Below are positions 46,311-58,569 of a DNA stretch of 64,000 bases, in pieces. Made by a program: the position numbers and the translations under genes. Numbering within the stretch: position 1 is the first letter of the stretch; each line of letters opens with the position of its first letter. This stretch comes from Corythucha ciliata (Eukaryota > Arthropoda > Insecta > Hemiptera > Tingidae): the NCBI GenBank assembly GCA_038030265.1, contig CM075943.1, positions 20,274,001 to 20,338,000 on the forward strand, given 5' to 3'. The notes under the pieces were generated by a model, which was given only the letters and a program-made list of their open reading frames with translations, did not search any database and had not been told where the DNA came from.

Positions 46311-46347
46311 AAACTCGCCGAATAAGACCACATTTACAAGAATAATG

Positions 46348-46486
46348 GCGTTTTCCATTTAAATAAAATTCCGCTCTGAAGCCGAGCATTTCCACCCGTC
46401 TTCTCCGTTGCCATATGTTATAATTCAGAGAAGACGGGTGGAAATTCTCGGTTTTCAAAGCGGAATTTTAGGCAAGTGGAAAACGC
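46348..46486. repeat. Palindromic element GCGTTTTCCA...TGGAAAACGC
   Basis: 139 bp, arms nearly complementary, including 'ccacccgtcttctc'. The 93-codon frame over it is a by-product. Confidence 0.75.
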
Positions 46487-46736
46487 TATAAATTCATTCG
46501 CAGTTAATTAATGCTCCAAATTTTAAGAATTTGATGGCCGCTGAGGGCAAATGCCCCTCAAACAAATATTGACAGACGCTCGTATTTGTATCCAGCTCCT
46601 CAAAACCTATCAAATGAGACAAGTTTCAGGACTATGTTCTTCTTAGAAAATCTCTCAAGGATGTAATCAAAATTAAGGCACCGACATTTGGACACTCCTA
46701 CTCCGAACTTACCCCCGAACCGAACTTTTTACCCGT

Positions 46737-48190
46737 GATAGGGTAAAAAGAAAAATCCTGTGTTATGTACAAAGTCCACCAACGGAAGCGTCAAAAAAGC
46801 TGTGACTCATCAACAGTTCAATAAACTTCTCTTCGAAACCGACCACACGGGATGCCTTGGACGCTGAATGTTAGAGGAGGGGGTCCTTTGGTATGGTGAA
46901 AACTTGGCAAAAAGGAGGCTCAGGTGCTCTTCGTCATCACTGGTCAACATATTTAACAATTACATTTATTTTTTAATCGCGGAATTATTCTAAATAAATT
47001 CGGTTCTGTTACCTCACACCTGCTTTGGTTGATTACGATTGCCAATTTAAAAAAAATATAAAAATGAATCCCCCGCTAATGAGCACTTCCTGCAAATCCA
47101 CTGAATTAGAAAAAATACGCAACTAGATGTTTTGACTTTGACTTCGCTGTTGTAAGTCAACGAAAGTCGAATTCGAATTCAGCGGAATGAATACTCCAGA
47201 AGACGTAAATCAGCCAAATAATAATGAAAAAAGTGATAGAGGTAAGCCAATATGTGGCAATCGGAAGATAATAAACTAAAACCAATTTTCGTCAGGAAAC
47301 ACTCACATTAGCCACAGTGTCTGAATATACTGTTAAAAACGGGTAATTTACCGCGAGAAATGGACTATCGAACATCAAAACAGCCATTTTCTGACTATAA
47401 AATATAAAGATAATAAAATATATAGACTATAAAATATATAGAATATAAAAATGAATCCCCCGCTAATGAGCACTTCCTGCAAATCCACTGAATTAGAAAA
47501 AATACGTAACTAGATGTTTTGTCTTTGACTACGCTGTTGTAAGTCAACGGGAGTCTAATTCGAATTTAGCGGAATGAATACTCCAGCAGACGTAAATCAG
47601 CCAAATAATAATGAAAAAAATGATGGAAAAAAGTGATGGAGGTAAGCCAAAAACAGGCGCGCCTCGATGGTGTAATGGATACAATGCTCGCTTCGCAACT
47701 CATCGGGCCTGGGTTCGATTCCAGCCATTGCCCATTACACTATAAGGTTGCGGCGAGCTGTGACACGGCACACTCGGCTTCGTGTGGGCGCTCCCGGCGG
47801 TGTGCGTTCAACAAACCGCGCACCGACCGAAACGCCCGCGTAGTACGGGTGTGAAGTGCACAGTTAGATCTGGGTATGGCGTAGAAGCCCAAAGGAGGCC
47901 TAGGCGCCTGCTGGGTTCAAAGCCCGGCGCCCCCGACAAAAAAAAAAAAAAAAAAAAAAAGCCAAAAACAGTGGCAATCGGAAAATAATAAACTAAAACC
48001 AATTTTTGTCAGGAAACACTCAAATTAGCCACAGTGTCTGAATATACTGTTAAAAACTGGTAATTTACCGCGAGAAATGGACTATCGAACGTCAAAACAT
48101 TAATTTTCTGACGAAGCCTTAAAAGAGTTCGTTAGTTCACCCCGAGAAAAAGACAATGGACCTAAGAAATGGTCTTTTTTTTAGAGAGAG
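46737..48190. repeat. Family S copy with internal tandem duplication and SINE
   Basis: Direct repeat of 14340-15080. The block starting 'aaaatgaatcccccgc' occurs twice (47058 and 47447), separated by a 'ataaaatatatag' linker. The second block carries the SINE at 47657-47960. Confidence 0.8.
47657..47960 (+). mobile_element. tRNA-derived SINE with 11-bp target duplication
   Basis: The head reads 'gcgcgcctcgatggtgtaat' with A-box 'tggtgtaatggata', an anticodon-arm region around 'ttcgcaactc' and B-box 'gggttcgattcc' (about 47709-47721), followed by a GC-rich body and a 23-nt A tail. Flanked by gccaaaaacag at 47646-47656 and 47961-47971. The paralogous sequence at 14845-14860 (aagccaataacagtggc) is the empty site. 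Confidence 0.92.
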
Positions 48191-49228
48191 AATTTATTGA
48201 GTTCTAATTCTTCCTCGTAAAATGTGATACTTTTCCAGCATTATAGCCAGCAACTCGAAAAACTGTTTTCAAGACCTCTACTAGCTGCAATGCAGGTGCA
48301 AAGCAGTTAGTCCTCACCTAGAAATTGAAATCTAACGCTGAATTCCTCAATTTCACTCATAGAAATGCGGGTTGCCCCAGATAGCAAGGCATTTTGTCCT
48401 CCCAGGAACTTTACGAGGTTAAGCAACTAGTAAATTACGCCCCTCAAATAGGATATTCCGTACAGATAAGACAAATTTTGCTAACCCTTCCCATTTTCAA
48501 CTATCTACAAAAACCACAATTTGTCATGAAAATCGGCAGTGCGATAATATGGAAATCGATTTCGGAGCTAGTGAAGAAAAACCATTCTCGACGAATTAGC
48601 TCTGAATAAAGCCACTTTCACGGGTTCAAACAGTCAACATTGCGAGTTTTGTGGTTCAGGAGACCAATTTTCGATCCTGATATAGGGTTGTGCCGTAGAC
48701 TGCATCATGTATTTGACGCGTCTAGATTACACGTAGTCTAAAATTGTTCATTAGGTAGATTTGGCGTGCGCTGTCCACACTGCCCTGCTTGTCATGAATA
48801 ATAATAATTTTGTACTAGAAACTTTAACCACAGGGTAACGAGAACAGTATGATAACTCTCCCGATACAATTTAATGACCTCGGGCCTATTTTTTGAAAGT
48901 ACTTTTCAACTCTACACTTTGCATTCTTCAAATTCGTCACATGGAAAGACTTGAAAAAAGTGCAAAGTGAAAAGAGAAGAGAAGGCTCCGGTGACTACCA
49001 GCAGACGGCTGAGTCGCTCCGTGAACATTAAAACTAAATGCTGTGAAAGACGCAGGATCAATGCTGCAAAGCACTCCAGATTGAAGTACTGAAGTAGTAC
49101 TGCATGTTGAAAGGATGATTAGGGTAACGAGTTAGTAGACCCATCAAACCGGAACACCCGTGGTTGAAGGTGGTTAACAATAAAGGGGGGGGGGGGAAGG
49201 CTACCTAAGAGAAGTGAAATCAAAGACA
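48190..49228. repeat. Segment directly repeated from 15060-16320
   Basis: Includes the truncated fold-back MITE (48889-48985) joined directly to the 'ggctccggtgactaccag' part, deleting the equivalent of 15875-16078. Ends at the hairpin-ended element. Confidence 0.8.
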
Positions 49229-49741
49229 AAAAAAATTTCACTCCGGCAGCTGGCGGTCGGAAAGAGTGCATTTCATTCCGTATACGGATATCCTAAGCCG
49301 TCCCAGAAGTAATAATTTTGATACCATAATTTGTTTCATTAAGCCGAACTTCTTTCTCTATTTTCACCATCCTCTCTTCAAAAATGTCGAAAAGTTTCGG
49401 TAGTTTTCCAAGGGCTTTGTTATATTAAATTTTTGTGCCGTATTTTATAAAACCTAAACGTGCGGATTTCGCCCAAATACAATACCGACCGGGGTCTTAT
49501 GACTACTGATTTTTGTACAAAAGCGCGTTCCCCTAAATTGATTTCTTCGAGAGTTATCGTGCTAACAAGAAAACGGCCATAATATTATAAATAAATCAAT
49601 ATACACATATATATATATGAATCCTGGAGACCACTGAATTCGTGTTCTAGAGGTTCTGAAACGTGAAAAAAACATGACATGACCCATGTTTGCCACCATC
49701 ACGACGAGACCAATAGTGCATTTTCAGAATGAAATGCACTA
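49229..49741. mobile_element. Hairpin-ended element, subfamily 2, internally deleted (~513 bp)
   Basis: Reverse complement of the ends of 62231-63072: 'tttcactccggcagctggcg' at the left, 'gaccaatagtgcattttcag' and 'aatgaaatgcacta' at the right. The middle third is missing, the join being near 49470 ('gcggatttcgcccaaata'). It sits at the same host position as the subfamily 1 element at 16320-17217. Confidence 0.8.
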
Positions 49742-50320
49742 AAATCGGAAATAGAATATTCACATCAGCACTTAAAATAATCAATCCAGTCAAACAGTGT
49801 CCAAAATTGCTCTGAGGTGAAGAAATGGAAACCTTGGGATTACTTTTGACTTTCATGTTTTTCGGGGTGCTGAATCCGATTCTGAAGTTTTCGCGTTTTG
49901 AGATATCAGCAAAAAACGGTGAAACGTTGGCATTTTTTCAACTTTTTCGATTATAACTTCGTAAGAGTGAGACTAACGTGAAAACACGCTACTTACACAG
50001 TGAAACTACATTGAATTTCCTACAAGTCGTGATTGCATGGATTTTCTGGGACCATCCGTTTTTGAAATACAGCCCTTCGAAAATGGTCATTTTTTCATAC
50101 AATTGAAAAGTTATAGAGTTCGGAGTAAGAGTGTCCGAATGTCGGTGCCTTATTTTGATTACATCCTTGAGAGATTTTCTAAGAAGAACATAGTCCTGAA
50201 ACTTGTCTCATTTGATAGGTTTTGTGGAGCTGGATACAAATACGAGCGTCTGTCAATATTTGTTTGAGGGGCATTTGCCCTCAGCGGCCATCAAATTCCT
50301 AAAATTTGGAGCATTAATTA
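49741..50320. repeat. Family R copy
   Basis: Same orientation as 17220-17815. Inverse of 13465-14000. The part from about 50117 is the end of the B/C inverted homology. Confidence 0.7.
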
Positions 50321-50338
50321 ACTGCGAATGAATTTATA

Positions 50339-50476
50339 GCGTTTTCCACTTGCCTAAAATTCCCTTTGAAAACCGAGAATTTTCACCCGTCTTCTCTGAA
50401 TTATAACATATGGCAACGGAGAAGACGGGTGGAAATGCTCGGCTTCAGAGCGGAATTTTATTTAAATGGAAAACGC
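50339..50476. repeat. Palindromic element GCGTTTTCCA...TGGAAAACGC
   Basis: Fourth copy of the family in the window. Confidence 0.75.
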
Positions 50477-51897
50477 CATTATTCGTATGAAAAAAAAAGT
50501 AAAAAAAAATCGTCTTCAATTTCATCTTCTTCTGGTTCGATTTTTCACTTCCCCCTTCCATTCTCCCTTCAATTTCTCAATTTTCGCCGCCCAGGGATTA
50601 TAGCCCCGGTAGTCACCCTCCTATGATCAAGCCCTGAATAAGATCCAAGATCTTATATATTTTTTTTTTTTCTTCCTTACAGCGTTCGCGGATTACAATA
50701 ATGCAAACTACGAACTCCAGCCCCGAAAATGAATGGAGATGATCCTTTCAAGGAGCTTAATTATACCAAAAGCATTTGTTTCCACAAGTAAAAGGAGGAT
50801 TATTGGCTTTGCGATTCACCTCGAAGGTGGCCAAGGCGATATAGGAGTTCTAAAGACAAGTTACACATTTTTTTTTTTTTTTTTCAAGCAAAGTCATACT
50901 ACACGATTTAAAATTTCCATGATTGGTCTTGTATAATTTCATTTGTTCTTCTTCTTTTTTGAACCATATAAGCGTATGAAAAGAAGCCGCTCCACCGATT
51001 GAAGTTAGTTCCAAAAGAAAAAAGGCAACCGATACAGGCAAAAAGGGGGTCGTAAAGAGTGGTGAAAAAGGGGCGTTTAAGGTTTGTTCGCACTCTCCGG
51101 AATCGGCGAGATCATCAGCATTTCTTGTGGAGCACTGCATAATTGCACAGAAGACACAAGTGAGAGCGGTTGAAGGCCTTGGCTGGGAAAAGAAAAACAA
51201 CTGCTGTCTCGTACTGCAATAAAGATCCATCTAGGCCAAAACAAATCTCTCTGTCACATGTCAAACACAAAAATCCTGCTGACGCTCGTGCGAGGATATA
51301 CTTGTTTCTCCACTAAACGGTTTAAACACCCAAAATCTTCTAAGACAGAGAGCCACTCCCCCTCATGATTATTACATCAAGATTTGATGATCTTCACGAG
51401 CTTAATACTTTACTTTATTTAAACCGCCCCCCCCCCCCTGACAACGAACCCCAGAGTGGCCTCTGAATCTGATTTTTCGACAATCTTAATCTCTCCGTCA
51501 TTAGAATGAGTTACCAGCCTTGGAAATTTCTCAGGTCGTGAAAATCACAATCAGAACTCGGTTTCGTTCAAATAGGTACTTTTTAACAGGTAACAAAAGA
51601 AAAGTCGAAAGTACAGCAAAACGTATTCTATTAAAATATGAATTATTAGTTAAATAAATACAATATAGGTACGTCAAAATAATATTTACATTATTGTCAC
51701 AATGCATATATACAATATACACATATAAATACTACATTATATATACACAATTTACTTATATTATTGTCATTTTATTACATTTACATATTACACATTAAAT
51801 AATACACAGTATACATTTTTAGATGCATATTTTAATATATACATTATATACAATATTTACATGACTTACATTATTCGAGGACTCAGTTCCTCTGCTT

Positions 51898-53264
51898 TTA
51901 CTTAGCACTTTTTACAAAACTTAATAGCTCGTTCTTGTGTAGGACACCCTCAACAGGGCCATCCTTTTGCAAGCCTGCACCATTTTCCCACAGCCAAATG
52001 TATTGCTCAGCCAGGCTATCTCTGTAAATGCAACAGTAGTATCGTTAGAAATGGTTTTCGTTACAGTCGGTGTGTGGGGGTACACCTGAAACTTACTCTG
52101 CCGAAGCGATCGACGCGGTGGGCCGATGTTGTTTATACAATGATTCCCGAGTAAGAGTATTATAATAATACTGGAATCCAGTGGTACGACTAATGCATGC
52201 AGTCCATGGAGCTAAATAGTAAAAAACAATTATTATTAGTGATTGTGTTTGTTGGAGTGGTGAGGTGGGAAATAAATTCAAACCTTTGATCGTTTTAAAA
52301 AACAAAATCCCGATAGGTCCGAATGCGTATTTATCGTTTGCAGCGACCAATCTCGGCGACATATTTGGTTGATATTTCAGTCTGAAAAACATGATGACTG
52401 TTGAAAAATACATTTTCAAAAATTATTAGAAAAATGAATAGATGTTACTTTTCGATAACGGATTGGATTTTTATAAGAGGTTGTGCTATCATGACCCTCA
52501 CGGGAAACGTTGCCGATGTATTACTGTCAATTATCGCCTGCTCCAAGAGTCCCAGCCTTGAAAAAACAAAAAAAATGTTAACAGAAATTTAGCGAAATTG
52601 ATACAAATTCAACCCACCTCTTGAAGTAATCGTTGCTTGAGACATCTTCGTTGTCTATTGAGTAGACATCAATTATGTGCAACGCCCAACAATTCAATTC
52701 CTCCGTGATGCTTCCAAATACAACGGTATTTCGGCTGATACCGACATTAAAGTTTTCTACGAGGTCCCAATTACGTTTCTCGTTATTCCAACTTGACAGT
52801 TGGTTATCTCCCATTCCTGTTAGGAGAGAAAATCCGTTCAATTTAGGAGCATCGTGGGAGGGGGACAGTAAGTTACTGTTTCAAAATTAACATACCGATA
52901 AAGAAATTTAAATTGGCGTTACCCACAAGGAGACACACCCAGTCGTATACTGATTTGATTTTCTCACTCAACATGCCAGCTCGTAGCGCAGTACGTCTTG
53001 CCAAGAGTACTTCTTCGTTGGAGTCGGGGCTTTGGCTTTGCGGAGCAATTTGATTGTTCGGTGAAGGAAAGCGACGCCTTTTGGGGCAGGGAGATGATGC
53101 CCTCGAATCACACTCATCAACCGACGCCGATGATGATGAGCCTGAGCGTGAATCAGAATTCGATGTTCGAAGAGTTGCTTCTTCCTCTTGATCAGTATCA
53201 ATTTCATTTCCAAGGATTTGAATGTTAAAACCAATCCTTTCGTAGTATTCTATATCATAGGAGC
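51898..53264 (-). CDS. CMTR1-like: CMTR1-like C-terminal half, unit C copy (six exons)
   Basis: Exons on the minus strand: A 52896-53264, B 52618-52816, C 52449-52556, D 52284-52381, E 52097-52211, F 51898-52021 (stop complement 51898-51900). Exon sizes are identical to the unit A and B copies and all splice sites are GT-AG. The product differs from the unit B copy by P32R in the linker; I see no other change in the listed exons. Domains: Ser/acidic linker with KRRR, guanylyltransferase-like region, WW-like domain with the second Trp replaced by Leu, C-terminal tail. As in the other copies there is no visible methyltransferase domain and exon A opens with a splice acceptor. Being head-opposed to the unit B copy across the spacer (genes converge toward the centre), it would be prone to gene conversion with it. 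Confidence 0.78.
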
Positions 53265-54412
53265 CTGGAAAAAAAAGATGCAATAGCTTTTAGCTACAAC
53301 GTGAAAAGCGAGGATTTTCTTCAATTTCTTTTTCTTTTCAATTCTAATAAGTGTAACTGAATGAATAACGCTAAATGAGAAGACTCATTTTTTATCACGA
53401 ACTTGGTCCAACAGCAGCACATCAGCGCACTCGCAGCTTATTTGTAATGGCCGTTTGTGAAATGTTAAAGGAATGCCAGGGAACTCGAATCAAGCCCTAT
53501 CGCGATGCCGCAAGAAAATAGAGTCAGGTTCCGATAAGCTATAAAGTATGGCAAAATCAAGAAAAAGCGAAATTTGACGCTATGAGAGTTGGAAAAATCT
53601 CTTCTTGGCTATGTATACTGACAAAAAGCTCCAATTTGCCCCTAAAATTGTGAAATACGTCAATACTCGGCTAAAGTTGAGGAAAATGATTCTCATTTTA
53701 TGTAGGTCCATATAGGCGATTTGAACAAAGACTGTTATAAGGTCCAGACAATGGCTAACATTTTTAAAAAACCGCTTAGAAATTCCTTGACAAGTTAGTC
53801 CTTTTCCCGCACCATTCACTGGTAACGCGTTCACTCGCATAACTTCTGGAAGGCAACAATACTCACCATAAACCTTGAAAAATTGTACAATCTCAATCAG
53901 GATTTGGGTTAGGAATGTCCCCCTTCCACCCACACCTGATTGCCAGCGCAGAAGTCTTCCTAGTATATCGTCGGGTTGCAATTGTATGCACCCAGACAAA
54001 TCAAAATAAGTAAACAAAAAGATGTAACAATTTTCGGATAATTTTTTTTCTTTCGCTGCTCCAAAAAATAGGCTTTCTTATTTAAAAAAAAACCTCCCTT
54101 GCATTAACATTTTCTAGCGACAGTGTCATCCAAGTTGTTAGGAATTGAATCTTCCCTCCACGTTTTTTGTTTTTTATTTTCAATAGCCAGAAGCTTTTCT
54201 TCTTATTAAAGCCATCCTCAGTGGTCTACAACATCTTTATGTGGTGATCTTGCGCCTTGTCTTCAGAGCTTTAGCGGTGCCCTCACCTTGTCGTAAACTC
54301 ATTTTCATCCCTGTCATTCCCCTTCATTAAATTATGCCAGTCCCTCATTCGAAACTGTTGATTGGGACGCAGAATCTTCATGTTCTTTATGAAAACTGTC
54401 GCACATATTTCT

Positions 54413-54605
54413 TAATTTTAGTCCGGAAGTTGCATCGATAATAGTAATTTTCTTCTCAATAATTCGTTCCAATTTTACTAACCGAAAAAAAAAAAAAAAA
54501 AAAAAAAAAAAAACGGCGTTTTTTTTTGTCAGTAAAACTGGAACGAATTATTGAGAAGAAAATTACTATTATCGATGCAACTTCCGGACTAAAATTAGGA
54601 AATAA
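54413..54605. repeat. Inverted repeat around poly(A), unit C
   Basis: Counterpart of 41500-41710. A run of about 27 A at 54487-54513. Confidence 0.7.
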
Positions 54606-56116
54606 GTCGTGGTTCAAAGAAGAACTTCACAAACAAAATAAAGGAAAAAATCGCGGTAAGGGTATTGACTTAAGGTCTGTGAGTGACGTCATCCTATCGG
54701 TCCGGGCGCTTCCCTCTCTTGAGTTTTAGAACGTTGCCATCCGCGGTCACACAAATTAGGTACATCCAATTTACGGCTGCTCCAGACTAAATTCCCTAAC
54801 ATGTTAGGCTTTTCCCTAAACCATTGACCGATCACGCGATATCTCACCCAACTTGCAAAAGGCAAAAAATCGTTCTATACAAATGGAAAAATTCGAGGAA
54901 CTCAACCTGGATCTTGTTAAGAACTATCACCCCTTTTCATCCACACCAAAAAACCAGCCCAGACGTCTTCCTAGTTAGAGTTGTGAGCGGGTTGCCGGCC
55001 ACCAATCAATTGGTGATAATGATAAAAAAATTTTATAAAATAGCTCATCAAAATTATAAACTAGGTTTCGATATTCGAGTCGCAATCGCCCCCAAACCTC
55101 AAAGACGAACCTCATTCCTCATAATTTCTATTTAATTTTGAATTTCCCAAAGCTTCCGAAGAGGAAAATATGAAATATATAAAAAACTCAATGTTACACA
55201 CTTGATAATTTTGGTTTATTCCTGAACATAGGACTCAATGAACTAGTGAGACTAGTGAGTAAGTGTCACATTCAATAGTATAGGTACAATCACAAACTGA
55301 AATAAGAAAATTATTTTTTCCGCCTTTTTTCTTGAAGGCACCCAGCCATCAAAAAAACCTTCTGTTGCACGAGTTTCAGAAACATTCCCTAGCACCAAGC
55401 TGTATTTTCAAAAAGATTCCTATTACCTCTCATCAAATTAACTAACCCTGAAACTGTTTATTAGGACGCAGAATCATTATGTTATTCCTGAACCTTGTCA
55501 AAATAGTCCTAGAGCGATGTAGTTTTTGACCTAATACGTGTCGATGTTATTATTAAGGAACCCCTCGGAATATCAAAACTCTAGGAAAATAAAACTTGAG
55601 AAACACGATTTTTCTACTATAGCAAGCACTTTAACTTTGAGGATGTTAATAGTGGTCTCCTCCGCCTATATGCTTAAAGTTTGAATTGAAACTGAGTCGG
55701 ACATAGGTGCACAAAAAAACAAAAACAAATTATGTGGACATGGAAGAGTTATGTCCAACTTGAAGTCGAGGTGGTAAAATCCATTATGAAATTTGCATTC
55801 GAAATCAAAAGCGATGCAAGTGAATTTTGTGCAAATAAAAACCACCCCCTAATTGTCCTTAAACATTTCTTGAATGTTAAAAAGATAAGAAAAAAAACCT
55901 TTTCAAGAGATTGAATAAACGGAACTAAGTGACTTTAATTTCCGGTGATGGTAAATAAAAATGATCGTTGATCCTTACACAGCGTTTAAGCTAATATTCA
56001 ATCTTACTATACTTATTAAATTAATATAATTAAATCGCGAGAAAAATTGTGAACATTTTGCCACATTTCAACATAGATAATAATTAATATGGGTACATAA
56101 TCAAAGTGGTACTCAC

Positions 56117-56431
56117 ATTCGCTGTGCACACGTTCCTTCCTTTGATGAGAATCTTCAGCCGGATTCGGGCACATCATTCGTTGTTTTTCAGGACGCATTT
56201 TATTCACTGTCCACAGTATAACGTTTTAACTAGGAATGAGTCCCTATTCGTACCTTTCCCTTGAACAGTTTTCTCCCCACCCCTACTTGTCTCTTGGCCC
56301 TGCTTTAAACTTAAATGACCCTTTTCAAGCGGTTCTGTAAACCGATTGCTTAGCAAAAAGAGGGGTGAATGTTGGAAATGGCAGTTGCAATGAGTCAGAC
56401 TAAAAATTCTACCTGTCTGTAGAATAGCCAC
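56117..56431 (-). other. Possible two-exon coding segment, unit C copy
   Basis: Exon 56117-56206 with the same splice signals and amino acids as in units A and B; upstream frame 56204-56431. The upstream frame has a Lys/Thr difference (QEKSRGG in B, QETSRGG here). Confidence 0.35.
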
Positions 56432-56630
56432 AAGCCCTCATCGCTTGTTTCTCCATTTTCCACCTTTTTTTTTAGTAATCCTTCCGTTAAAATCACCCCC
56501 GCATTTGAAAAACGTGGTATATTGGACAATGATTACATCATTCATTCTTGGGTCGATTTTATATCTCATACGTGAGCTTGTATTAAAATCAACACTATTT
56601 GGGACGTTCTTTTCGATTCAAATTCCTAAT

Positions 56631-56765
56631 GGCCAATTTATAAGCCCTTTGTTTGCGTTGTGTGGATTCTATGCAACCGAACAAATGTATTCCCTCGAAA
56701 AATGAAGTAATTTTATAGGTTGCAAAGATATCACACAACGGAAATGTGGAGCTCATGAACGGACC
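56631..56765. mobile_element. MITE with GGCCCGTTCA-type termini, unit C copy
   Basis: Counterpart of 39352-39486. Confidence 0.7.
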
Positions 56766-57908
56766 TTAATTATTGTTGGATTTTAAAAGAGTTGTTTTTC
56801 ATTCAAGCATTGTTCAGAATAAAAATGAGAATTCAAGATTCATAGGAAAAGAGTGATAATCATTTTAACGGCCCATAGTCGTGTCTTTTGCGCAATTTTA
56901 ACCCCAAAATGTGCAGAGGATACTACAGGTTTGCTCGTTTGGTGTTCAGCGTAGTGGTTCCGATGTAGTACGAGCAGTCCGGAATCGACGGCATTTTTCA
57001 AAAGTAGTGAACCGGGTGTTACAAAGGCTTCTAGTGACTATTATGGACATAACAGAAGGGCAAGAAAAGGGAAGGTGGTCCATATAATAATTTTGGTTCG
57101 AACAACTAAGTCGTACAACATATGCAAAACTATTTTATTTTCCTTCTGAAACATCCTGCAGAGAACCAATCCTGGGAAAATTGCGTTTTAAACCAATAAA
57201 CCACGCAATATTATCGTTTTTGAGTGAGATGAACCTGCCAACGTGGTTTTTCCAATTACCAAACCCTGCGAGAATTGTCTTTTTCCGAGCTAAGCCCGCG
57301 AAATATTCAAGCTCGTATAGTTGGTCTCAAAGTGGACCAAATACGCAACATTAGGTTTGTCATTGATCCACCACTGTGAATTTCGTTTTTTGAAAAAGCA
57401 AATCTGTGAAATTGGTTTTTCCAATGGCTTAACCACACAAGAACAATTTTTACAGCAGCAAAATTTGTGAAGCTTTTGAAAACCCAACCAAGAACACCCC
57501 TCCAACACGAAATTTTTGGTTTCGCTATGCATGAGAAATTACAACGGAACATAACCATTGATTAAAGACTTCTTTCGGGACTCCTTTGAACACACCCACG
57601 CCATTTCTTAACATAAACAATTCCTTTTAAGGATAATTCTGCAAGGACATTATTCTCTCTCTAAAAAAAAGACCATTTCCTTGGTCGATTGTCTTTTTCG
57701 CGGAGTGTTTTAACGACGACCTCATTTAGGTCTTTCGCAAAAACTGATTATTTTGGTGTTCCATAGTCTATTTCTCGCTGTAATTTATCCGTTTACAACT
57801 ATCGTGTTTCCTGACTAAAATAAGTTTCAGTTGATTATTTGTCACCAATATTGGTTTATGTCTATTACTTCCATCATCATTACATTATTGTTCGGCTGAT
57901 TGACGGCT

Positions 57909-58170
57909 CCAGGGGGGTGATTCTGTAATTTTCAAAATTTACGTGACGTAACTGGGAAGGAGAGGGAGAGATTCACCCCCTTGCCTTGGTTTTTCCACAC
58001 ATTTGTTAAGAATTTTTCAATTTTTTCTTCGAGACCACTTATTCTCGCCTGAAAATTCCGCAGTTTAATTCGAAAGGTATCGTAAAAACCAAGCCAACGA
58101 AGTACCTCCCCTCACCCTTCTTCCATTTTACGACACGTAAACTTTCAAATTTACAGAATAACCCCCCTGG
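57909..58170. mobile_element. MITE with CCAGGGGGGT ends, unit C copy
   Basis: Counterpart of 26715-26976. Confidence 0.75.
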
Positions 58171-58569
58171 TCTGTTTTTTTCTGCTAAATCCCAAGTTGA
58201 TTCCTTTTGTAACCTGTTCTTGACTAACCCCTGCAATGTCCAAATCAAAACATCGAGTAAGGTAAGTGAATTTTCTGACTTAGTGGATTTGGACGAGGTG
58301 ATCATTAGCATGGATTTTTTTAGTTTTATTTTTATTAGCAATTGTGAAAATGCAAAGGAGGTATTTGAAGTAGCATGACCGAATTCTTTGAGAATAATTT
58401 AGTGTTCAAACATAATAAATAAGTAGACCAGTGATGACTAAGTACACCCAAGCCTCCTCAACGCCAAGTTTTTCTCCGCAACAAGGGACACTCCCCTTCA
58501 AACATCAATCATTGTTGTCAACCCGTTAGGCAATGAAGTTTTTGACCTGAGTTACAATTTTTTCCCTTA

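Larger units (their letters stand above)
37821..46710. repeat. Unit B: right-facing arm of a giant inverted repeat with unit C
   Basis: Reverse complement of 50117-58295 with high identity. Left limit at 'cgtccaaatccac' (37821), right limit at 'ctactccgaact' (46710). The sequence to the left (segment P) has no counterpart beside C. B retains about 717 bp (45628-46344) that C lacks. Spacer between arms is about 3.4 kb. Confidence 0.9.
50117..58567. repeat. Unit C: left-facing arm of the giant inverted repeat, direct relative of unit A
   Basis: Inverted match to unit B (to 58295) and direct match to unit A (to 27375). The join at about 50484 lacks the sequence found at 45628-46344 in B and partly at 17965-18200 in A, showing a deletion in C. 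The right limit is at 'acaattttttccctt', immediately followed by a palindrome. Confidence 0.9.

Noticed and set aside
47633..48002. Frames across 47.6-48.0 kb
   Set aside because: They read through the SINE, its tail and the target duplication.
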